18,936 nt of DNA from NCBI GenBank assembly GCA_900554835.1, contig USJD01000055.1, forward strand, positions 1-18,936, given 5' to 3'. The position numbers and the translations under genes are program-made. This document shows, piece by piece, positions 13,601-18,936 of this stretch. The notes beneath the pieces were generated by a model. It was not told the DNA's origin, did no database searches, and saw nothing but the letters and a program-made list of their open reading frames with translations. Within the stretch, counting starts at the first letter, position 1; every line of letters begins with the position of its first letter. The DNA is from an uncultured Prevotella sp. Lineage in GTDB: Bacteria > Bacteroidota > Bacteroidia > Bacteroidales > Bacteroidaceae.

Positions 13601-16482
13601 TGGTAACAGGTACTACGTCCATTACACTTCCTAACCTCACCGTTAAGGCAGGTTCTACAGAACTTACTGCAACAAGCGATTACTCTGTAAGCTATGAGTC
13701 TGATGCAAACGAGATAGCAACCTTGAATGGTACTCAGGTGAACTTCGTATCAGGAAAGACCGGACTGGTTACTATTACGGCAAAGGTAACTCCTAAGGAT
13801 GCAACAAAATACGAGGGAACGGAAGCTTACTATCAGATTCTCATCCAAGATCCAACTCCTCTGAACATTTCAGTAACTGATATTGATATGAATACCACAG
13901 ATGCTGAAATCAAAGAGCCAGTTGTGAAAGTTTATGGCGAAAATGATCAGCTGTTGAAGTTGGGTACTGATTATACTTTGTCATATTCGGCTTCTAATGG
14001 TGGTCCTGTATCATTCCCTGACGGAAAACTGACTGTAGCTGGTAGTAAATACAACTGGACAGTAGGTGTTTCTTCTATCACTGTGACTGCCACACCAACA
14101 GAAAGTTTGAGCAAGAAGTATAAGGAAGGAAGCGTTGACTTTACCTATACTGTCACCAAGGGCTTGATTACACCAAAGTTCCTTGACGACTTTAATGGTA
14201 TAACAGTTAAGGTAGCAACAAAGACAGGTAAAAAGGACAATTTCAATACCTTCACTGTGCCTCTGATTTATGATGGAGAAGATGTTAGTAGCTATTTCGA
14301 CTATACTTACGAAATAACATCTACTTCAACTGCAAACACGCAGAATGTGAATGGTAATATGCTGACTTACTATCCTAAGAATGCTGGTACTTACACAGTC
14401 AAAGTGAGTGCAACCGTTAAAAAGAACGAAAAAGATCCTACGTTGGACTATACTGATGTGTATGCAGCTCCTACCAGCATCACATTCACTCTTAATGTAA
14501 ATGCAACCTATATCCGTCCTGTAGTGAAACTCAATCCTGTCAGTGTCAACATGTACACAGGAACAAGAGAAGATGCTCCAGATGTTACGATCACAAATTA
14601 TAAGGATAACAGCGTCATCGACGAGAGTAACTATAAAGTTTCTTGGACAACCTTTACTCCGGGTATCTGTAAGGTAGATGCCAATGGCAACATTGAGGCC
14701 GTCAGTGAAGGTGATGGTAAGATTCGAGTTGTTGTAAGGGGTGACAACATGGAGAGCACTACTGCTTTCTTGAATGTCTTGGTTGATGATCCTGCTATGT
14801 ATCGTGTAAGGGGAACTGGTGATTATGGTAACCAGAAAAGAATGCGGAACCAGGACAAGACCTTGTCTGTAGTTCTTGGTGGATGGTTGTTCCCTAATCC
14901 TGTTGCGACTAATGGCCCTGAAAGTTCTCCACAACAAGGTCCATCAGCAGAAGGACTGTCTGCAGCTTCTCATTGGGGAACAGATAAAAATTTGTCATCT
15001 TTGCCAAAATGGAAACTTACAGGCTTCGATTACTATGTAGTTGGTGATAAAAACAAGAATGCACGTCAGGAGAATGGTTCTAATGCTCTCCCTGAGACAA
15101 CGAATATCTATAGTGCAGACTTCAAGTCATATACAGGAACCATCAAGGATAATATGTTTAATGTACCATGTTCAGGTTCATTCCTTGAGTTCAACCCTGC
15201 TACAAACGGAAAGGTAACTGTACACATCTTCCAGAATGGTGCATTTGATAGTGGAGTTTATCGTCCTCAGCGTCGTGTGTTCGTCATGGATGAGGCCGGC
15301 AATTTCGTAGAATCTGAGGCTCATATCGAAACTACAAGTGGTAAGCCAACTGGTGGCATTCAGCCTATTTCAAGCTACAAGTGGGATTTGAATCCAAAGG
15401 GTAAAGATACTGCTCCTACTATTGAGGAGGTAAGAAGTCACTTCAATGGCATACCTAACACATTTGATATGACGGCTAATGCATTCAAAAATGATGTTTA
15501 TGAGAGTCTCCTCAGTACAGAAATTGTTCCAAATGCAGCTGCAGGTAAGGGAAATGGTTCTATGGGCTGGTCTGTTCTCGCAGACTCACCTGTCACCTAT
15601 ACCTTTAATGTAAAGGCAGGTAAGACCTACTATCTCTACAACTTCGGTTCGAAGATTGGCTTCTATGGCTTCTCATTCGATGAGGGTGAAACAAAGCCAA
15701 CTGTTGATCCGGTAAATTACAATGCTGACGATGCGAATGCAAACAATGTTGTTGAGAAAACTGCAGAGGGTCATGTGGCACAGGTGAAGATTGAACGTAA
15801 AATGGTAGCTAATCGTTGGACGACTTGCGTTCTTCCTTTCAGTCTCAACAGACAGCAGGTGGACGCTATCTTTGGTCCTGCTTATAGTGCAACAGCGAAG
15901 GAAGGTACCCAGATTCTCTACTTCGACCATGTTGAGGGCAGCAAGGCATACTTCGTACGTCACGCTTACAATACAATCGTTGCTGGTAAGCCATTCCTTA
16001 TCAAGCCAACTAAGAATATTGAGAGCATCAATACTGCAGATGTAACTGACTATCCATACGTTACCATCGAAAATACTGAACCGGCAAAATGGTGCGAGAG
16101 TAATGGATATGTTTGGACATCAAGTTACAACACCATGGATATTGCTAAGAACGATTACTTCATCGGTGCTTCTGATGGTAAGTTCAAGGCTTATTCTGCT
16201 GCTTCTGGAACTGTCAAAGGTTTCCGTGGCTTCCTGAAAGCTAATCTTCCTGCAGGAGCTAAACCTGTGATGTTGAGCATCAGTACCAGTAGCATTACTG
16301 ATGGTAACGATGGCGAAACAACAGGCATTGAAGACTTGATTATCACTACTGATGGTGAATTGATGCCTGCTAATAGCAGAGTATATAATATCAATGGTCA
16401 GTTGGTAAGTGAGGATGCAAGCAACTTCCAGTCATTGCCAAGTGGTATTTATATCATTAATGGTAAGAAATATATTAAGTAA
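10654..16482 (+). CDS. Secreted multidomain GH105-type unsaturated rhamnogalacturonyl hydrolase
   Basis: A 1942-residue secreted protein with a signal peptide at about 1-38 (hydrophobic 18-35, then VKAAD). The catalytic domain (about 50-495) is of the GH105 (YteR/YesR) type, which removes the terminal unsaturated uronate from pectin-lyase products. QMWCDGQYMG includes Asp231, matching the catalytic Asp of YteR; LLYHGF (His282) and FWGRANAW (Arg313) match its substrate-binding region. After it come an Ig-like domain (~500-580), a Gly/Asn/Thr linker, a beta sandwich (~607-745), an InlB/bacterial-repeat domain with GYEFVNWTD (~747-825), another sandwich (~830-965), several Ig-like domains including a BIG2 type (~1290-1370), a long C-terminal region with WTTCVLPFSL, and a short end motif GIYIINGKKYIK resembling a sorting signal. 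Ordinary GH105 enzymes have about 350-400 residues. Probably surface-bound or secreted. Confidence 0.85.
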   Translation: MRHLTRMSRNLSRWGGGFTYLYLSLMLLCFCAIGVKAADTNGSVKFNSDVRYSQWAINSRLHDFYGNQKKFGFDYYDNNGTNTKTVTWYKLDGKTEVGRSFDYVAGLVGKASLEAADFYQDFDWSKPWFYAAQGYATDKSYANLSMTLDNMNAAKMYFPILAGKLKSDAATKVANTAIAAVIKDMSTYNSTYVIGSGKSALNSTNANDVQKTMFGGWFHKSTDYTDQMWCDGQYMGPALLAQIIKHTGKTNNISDNDWDIIAKQFSITWAQLYDKTTGLLYHGFTANPGDNASSSWAGISKDNVYHSASFWGRANAWYFLALVDILEVMPTNNTYYNTFKGYLSNLAKGIANYQDKGTGCWYQVMDKVPASLTGNYLEASCSSIFTAGYLKAIRLGLLDKATYEPIAKKAYEGLVNQFMIYDNKDNSTIQLVHSCTSAGLGGSNKRAGDDNYYLKGTDAKVVTSSNPTSPYYYTEGKVLGGFIMAATEYERAYQNQDSKQILFAKDLAPSYDFTTTAGTLDATAYGNGTVSYQWYKDNVAINNAILATYTPAESGKYYCIATSGNTKITTSTTNVTAKSNSNTDNGSTDNGGSENGTTTGNKLFDYTVPGGITLNTTETSVSPYGSVSASVSSTTDATKGFKFDKSSTYLKITLDNNTLQAGDVITITSYAANTGMGVKVSAVDGGDAVNFASSTVAKDFTTSSYTVKSDDVLNGKSCIYLYRSGKSTTYLKSISITRAAKKYKVSATVKEGGSVSIKNGSSEVTSNTEVEANTSLTFTATPSEGYEFVNWTDANNKPVSTEATYTTTVTAAISLTANFKAKTPVTPTESEVIYNWNTIGSQKENIAVTEGTKNINGTFVPCINFGSNYDVRRYTYMSIKDKYNGGFKVGDIITITGLYTGPKTTGIGMEIHTTRDGKAVFSTPYYDKELKTYTYTLTEDCDSLFFGRYGGATPNVTELKVVRPAASAKQRLSANFDTNNIKVVTGTTSITLPNLTVKAGSTELTATSDYSVSYESDANEIATLNGTQVNFVSGKTGLVTITAKVTPKDATKYEGTEAYYQILIQDPTPLNISVTDIDMNTTDAEIKEPVVKVYGENDQLLKLGTDYTLSYSASNGGPVSFPDGKLTVAGSKYNWTVGVSSITVTATPTESLSKKYKEGSVDFTYTVTKGLITPKFLDDFNGITVKVATKTGKKDNFNTFTVPLIYDGEDVSSYFDYTYEITSTSTANTQNVNGNMLTYYPKNAGTYTVKVSATVKKNEKDPTLDYTDVYAAPTSITFTLNVNATYIRPVVKLNPVSVNMYTGTREDAPDVTITNYKDNSVIDESNYKVSWTTFTPGICKVDANGNIEAVSEGDGKIRVVVRGDNMESTTAFLNVLVDDPAMYRVRGTGDYGNQKRMRNQDKTLSVVLGGWLFPNPVATNGPESSPQQGPSAEGLSAASHWGTDKNLSSLPKWKLTGFDYYVVGDKNKNARQENGSNALPETTNIYSADFKSYTGTIKDNMFNVPCSGSFLEFNPATNGKVTVHIFQNGAFDSGVYRPQRRVFVMDEAGNFVESEAHIETTSGKPTGGIQPISSYKWDLNPKGKDTAPTIEEVRSHFNGIPNTFDMTANAFKNDVYESLLSTEIVPNAAAGKGNGSMGWSVLADSPVTYTFNVKAGKTYYLYNFGSKIGFYGFSFDEGETKPTVDPVNYNADDANANNVVEKTAEGHVAQVKIERKMVANRWTTCVLPFSLNRQQVDAIFGPAYSATAKEGTQILYFDHVEGSKAYFVRHAYNTIVAGKPFLIKPTKNIESINTADVTDYPYVTIENTEPAKWCESNGYVWTSSYNTMDIAKNDYFIGASDGKFKAYSAASGTVKGFRGFLKANLPAGAKPVMLSISTSSITDGNDGETTGIEDLIITTDGELMPANSRVYNINGQLVSEDASNFQSLPSGIYIINGKKYIK

Positions 16483-16496
16483 GAACGATTATAATT

Positions 16497-16691
16497 ATGA
16501 ATAAAAAAGTATATTTACAGCCACATATAAAATGTGCCCCGTTACCGATGGCAAGTTTGTTGGCAAGTTTGTCGCATAGTCAAGTTATTGACAATACTGG
16601 TGGTAATACTTCTATTGAAGACGGAAAACCTGACACAGATACTGCCAAGGAGCACTGGGGTAGTATTGACTCCTGGGATTCCTGGGAATAA
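16497..16691 (+). CDS. Small conserved-type peptide of unknown function (64 aa)
   Basis: Begins 14 bases after the GH105 stop codon and ends before a strong terminator, so it is very probably co-transcribed. The peptide has a basic start (MNKKVYLQPHIKCAPL), a short hydrophobic stretch (MASLLASLSHS, about 18-28) and an acidic, Trp-containing tail (KEHWGSIDSWDSWE). Tiny proteins with a K-K-x-Y-x-x-P start and an acidic W/D tail are common in Bacteroidales and have no assigned role. The leader-plus-variable-tail look is reminiscent of exported or processed peptides, but no modification enzyme is nearby. I cannot assign a function. Confidence 0.7.
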   Translation: MNKKVYLQPHIKCAPLPMASLLASLSHSQVIDNTGGNTSIEDGKPDTDTAKEHWGSIDSWDSWE

Positions 16692-16716
16692 CCCCCCAAT
16701 CCCTCTATAAATAATT

Positions 16717-16795
16717 AATCGCCCTGAAAAGGCTGAGCATTCATCTCTATTTGGAAATGAAATGCTTGAGCCTTTCCAGGGCGATTTCTTTTATT
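16717..16795 (+). terminator. Strong terminator after the GH105 unit
   Basis: A long hairpin of nearly perfect pairing: AATCGCCCTG (16717-16726) pairs with CAGGGCGATT (16777-16786), continued by AAAGGCT/AGCCTTT and AGCATT/AATGCT with small mismatches. It is followed by TTCTTTTATT. The same structure could end the minus-strand small gene at 16791-16871. Confidence 0.88.
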
Positions 16796-16871
16796 CTCCT
16801 TTGATTTCCCAATCCTCAATATTACCCTTCGTAGAATCAAAGTTGATACCTACTTTCACTATCCTTACCAT
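16791..16871 (-). CDS. Possible 26-residue peptide gene
   Basis: A short frame opening MVRIVKVGINFDSTKG and ending EDWEIKGE. It is too short for standard gene calling, but several signs favour it: an AAGGA-type Shine-Dalgarno about 10 bases before the ATG, a TATCTTTG -7 box on the minus strand (16916-16909) giving a leader of about 30 bases, and the large hairpin 5 bases past its stop. The composition looks protein-like. No function can be given, and it could be chance or a gene remnant. Confidence 0.4.
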   Translation of the reverse strand: MVRIVKVGINFDSTKGNIEDWEIKGE

Positions 16872-16908
16872 AGCCTGATCCTTTCTTCTTCTAAGTATTT
16901 ATACCCAG

Positions 16909-16916
16909 CAAAGATA
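16909..16916 (-). promoter_or_regulatory. -7 box for the small minus-strand gene
   Basis: TATCTTTG on the minus strand fits the Bacteroidota -7 element. The -33 region is only T-rich (no TTTG at the right distance), so the promoter is tentative. Confidence 0.4.
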
Positions 16917-16955
16917 CGAAGTTTTTTGTGAACTCTTTTAAAAATGGTGGAAAAA

Positions 16956-16987
16956 TTTGGAGGTTACGTAAAAACATCGTATATTTG
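16956..16987 (+). promoter_or_regulatory. Promoter of the ATPase/nuclease-like operon
   Basis: TTTG (16956-16959), a 20-base spacer and TATATTTG (16980-16987) match the consensus. Transcription would start near 16994, so the leader is only about 14 bases and has no Shine-Dalgarno. Confidence 0.75.
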
Positions 16988-17007
16988 CATATAAATAGCT
17001 TTGAATA

Positions 17008-18315
17008 ATGAGTAAGTATAATTTTAATATAAGCAATTATCATGCTATAGGGCATGCTGATATCGAAATAGAAGGTATCACAGTTATCGCAGGCTGCAAT
17101 GGCTGTGGAAAAAGTACTATGTCCCGTTGGTTGTATTATATCGTCAATACTTTGTCTGTATTAGACTCTTTCTTTTTCTCTGATTTCAGAGATATGGTTA
17201 TCAAATCATTAGAGAAATATTCTAATGCTCTGGATGATATCTCAAATTATCTGGATGATGATAAAAAGCAATCATTTGAACATACCTTATCATTAATGAC
17301 AATGGCAACATTGAGTAATGGGGGTGTGGAGAAGCTCGATTTTTATTATAAAAAAGCAATAGGCTCACTTGATGACATGCTGGTTAACTTTCTGCAAAAA
17401 GAGCAGAATCCTCAGCAGGTGCGTCGAGTGTTTAATCTTTTGGGGATTACTGATCAAAATCATCTTCATGAGGATATAGAACGAAATGCCATTCAATTGT
17501 TTTCTGAATATCTTCAGAAATATGAAAACAACAAAAAAACTCGTCCCCTCAGTTACTTGAAAGAGAAAATCGCTTCTGTATATCGGGAAAAGGATGGCTT
17601 TCCTGCCAGCATAAGCTTTAAGGAAGATGAAGTGGAATTGCTTGTTGATAGACTTGGAAAGATATATAGTTTGGATAATGCTATATATGTAGGAACGCCA
17701 GCTGCTATTTCTCTTCGTCAATCAGACAGAGTGGTGATGACTTCTTTAGCTCATAAAGTGGTTCACGTAAATGAAAAGGGAAGTGAAAATTCTGGCAGAC
17801 AGGATTTGCTTCATTCTATTAACAAAATGATAGATGGTTCTATCGTAGAAAAGGAGAACTTCGATACTGTTGATTTGGTTTATCGCAGCAGAAATGGTAA
17901 GGAAATTAGACTCGAAGATCTTGCATCGGGATTTAAACCGATGGTTTATATGCTTCGTCTGATAGAAAACGGGTGGCTGACGGATAATACCTTGCTGGAG
18001 ATAGATGAGCCAGAAACAAACCTTCATCCACAATGGGTGGTAGAATTGGCACATCTTCTTGTTTGCATCAATAAAACTTTCGGAACCAAGATATTTATTA
18101 CAAGCCATAATCCTGATATGGTTTCTGCCATCAGATATATATCTGAGAAAGCGGGAGTATTGAATACTACTCGTTTCTATCTGGCAGAACAGCGTGAAGG
18201 TTCTGACTTGTTTGACTACAAAGATTTGGGCAGTGATATTGAGCCGGTATTTGAATCTTTCAACAAATCTTTTGATACTCTTCAGAAATACGTAGAGAAC
18301 TATGGCGAAATTTAA
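17008..18315 (+). CDS. OLD/RecF-like AAA ATPase (first gene of a two-gene unit)
   Basis: A 435-residue soluble ATPase of the ABC-like AAA type seen in OLD, RecF and several phage-defence proteins. Walker A is GCNGCGKST (29-37); the signature-like LEDLASGFKP is at 302-311; Walker B is LLEIDEPETNLHP (329-341) with Asp333 and Glu334; the His switch is ITSHNPD (364-370). About 260 residues of helical sequence separate Walker A from the signature motif, a modest insertion. There is no TOPRIM or nuclease domain after the ATPase core, unlike OLD or GajA. The next gene overlaps its end by 14 bases, so the two proteins are probably made together and interact. The pair is AT-richer than the metE-like and greA genes, consistent with accessory DNA. 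Confidence 0.82.
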   Translation: MSKYNFNISNYHAIGHADIEIEGITVIAGCNGCGKSTMSRWLYYIVNTLSVLDSFFFSDFRDMVIKSLEKYSNALDDISNYLDDDKKQSFEHTLSLMTMATLSNGGVEKLDFYYKKAIGSLDDMLVNFLQKEQNPQQVRRVFNLLGITDQNHLHEDIERNAIQLFSEYLQKYENNKKTRPLSYLKEKIASVYREKDGFPASISFKEDEVELLVDRLGKIYSLDNAIYVGTPAAISLRQSDRVVMTSLAHKVVHVNEKGSENSGRQDLLHSINKMIDGSIVEKENFDTVDLVYRSRNGKEIRLEDLASGFKPMVYMLRLIENGWLTDNTLLEIDEPETNLHPQWVVELAHLLVCINKTFGTKIFITSHNPDMVSAIRYISEKAGVLNTTRFYLAEQREGSDLFDYKDLGSDIEPVFESFNKSFDTLQKYVENYGEI

Positions 18316-18790
18316 GATTGGCAATTATCAGGGAATCAAGATTGATTGTTGGACAGCAAAAGATTTAGTCGGCTTGCATCATTTGATGAAGCAAGAGGGA
18401 TGCCCAAATTCTGAAAATCTTTTCTCTGACTATGATAAGGCAATAGAACTTGATGAAGTTCAGAGACGAATTTCTCGAAAGCATCATGCTGATAAGAAAT
18501 CTTCTGCAGACATGCTTTTGCATGTGAATGATAAGAGATTACTTTTGGCCGATGCAAAATTCCGACTAAGCAATACCCGGAATTTGGATTCAAAGGAGAT
18601 TGCCAAAAAGGTTAGTGATTCTAAGGCAATGGTAAAATCTGACTATTCTTTTGATAATAGTTTTTATATTTTGCTGACCAAGAAAGCTGCATCTCCTTCC
18701 AATTTAAATAGGCTTAGAAGAAATGTAGGAAATAATCCAAATTATCAATTTATGGATGCCGTTGAATTTCATAAACTGTTTGAGGATTGA
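18302..18790 (+). CDS. Small putative PD-(D/E)XK nuclease-like partner of the ATPase
   Basis: A 162-residue protein whose start codon lies inside the last 14 bases of the ATPase gene. I do not recognise a named family. The middle contains a helix with acidic residues (IELDEVQRRI, 48-57), then SADMLLHVN with Asp70, a turn, and RLLLADAKFRL with Asp84 and Lys86. Glu, Asp, Asp-x-Lys in helix-strand-turn-strand order is the layout of PD-(D/E)XK nucleases. After it come basic, helical residues and a strand FYILLTKK (121-128). The nuclease reading is inference from this pattern alone. As the translationally coupled partner of a defence-type ATPase it could be the effector. A strong terminator follows directly. 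Confidence 0.7.
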   Translation: MAKFKIGNYQGIKIDCWTAKDLVGLHHLMKQEGCPNSENLFSDYDKAIELDEVQRRISRKHHADKKSSADMLLHVNDKRLLLADAKFRLSNTRNLDSKEIAKKVSDSKAMVKSDYSFDNSFYILLTKKAASPSNLNRLRRNVGNNPNYQFMDAVEFHKLFED

Positions 18791-18796
18791 TATTAG

Positions 18797-18840
18797 AACT
18801 CCGTTCCTGATGTTTAGAAAACTCAGGAACGGAGTTTTTT
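18797..18840 (+). terminator. Terminator of the ATPase/nuclease-like operon
   Basis: A perfect 14-bp stem (AACTCCGTTCCTGA with its complement at 18823-18836), a 12-base loop and a T-run. It begins 7 bases after the stop codon. Confidence 0.92.
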
Positions 18841-18867
18841 ATAACTCTTTTCCGTCTTTTTCTTATA

Positions 18868-18936
18868 TTATGAATTTTCTCCCATCCATTTATTATAGGA
18901 TACATTCTCCTCTTTCCACTTATCCTTTGCTGCCAC
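18868..18936 (-). CDS. 3' end of a minus-strand gene (partial)
   Basis: The last 22 codons of an open frame that enters from beyond the window and stops at 18870-18868. The residues (VAAKDKWKEENVSYNKWMGE, then NS) look protein-like, and the frame converges on the operon terminator. Too little is visible to name it. Confidence 0.4.
   Translation of the reverse strand: MAAKDKWKEENVSYNKWMGENS

Noticed and set aside
17008..18790. Assignment of the ATPase pair to Septu, Gabija or a retron
   Set aside because: No HNH motif in the small protein, no TOPRIM domain on the ATPase, no UvrD-like helicase and no reverse transcriptase in view.

Overview
The window looks like a chromosomal segment of a Bacteroidales gut or rumen bacterium, most likely Prevotellaceae (Segatella/Prevotella type). 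Visible support: at least five genes are preceded by the Bacteroidota promoter pattern (TTTG, a spacer of about 19-21 bases, then TAnnTTTG); Shine-Dalgarno sequences are mostly weak; there is a very long secreted pectin enzyme with Ig-like repeats and a short GIYIINGKKYIK-type C-terminus; and a tiny 'KKVYLQP' peptide gene of a kind common in this group follows it. The genus is inferred; no rRNA or tRNA is present.

Layout. 1-1531: the 5' part of an Lrp/AsnC regulator gene (minus) diverges from a MetE C-terminal-type methyltransferase gene (plus); a perfect Lrp-type palindrome lies in the regulator's leader. 1532-2432: about 900 bases without a convincing gene, holding two tandem arrays (20-bp units and six strictly 22-bp-spaced CAAGTCATTT cores) and a cluster of GGTGAC/GTCACC sites. 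2433-3572: an AraJ-type MFS exporter, converging on a PepSY membrane protein (3640-5322, minus) over a long bidirectional terminator. 5538-9615 (all minus): an ORF6N/PLD-like protein with palindromes in its leader and inside its coding sequence, a RhuM-family protein, and a membrane-anchored MutS-family ATPase. 9860-10324: greA.

10654-16691: a 1942-residue GH105-type unsaturated rhamnogalacturonyl hydrolase with many appended beta domains, followed 14 bases later by a 64-residue peptide gene and a strong terminator. No SusC/SusD pair is in view. 16791-16871 (minus): a possible 26-residue peptide gene with its own promoter-like box.

17008-18790: a compact two-gene transcription unit with its own promoter and terminator. 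It encodes an OLD/RecF-like AAA ATPase and, overlapping it by 14 bases, a 162-residue protein with a D...DxK pattern suggestive of a PD-(D/E)XK nuclease. This ATPase-nuclease pair is the best candidate for an undescribed (probably defence) system. The window ends in the 3' end of a minus-strand gene.
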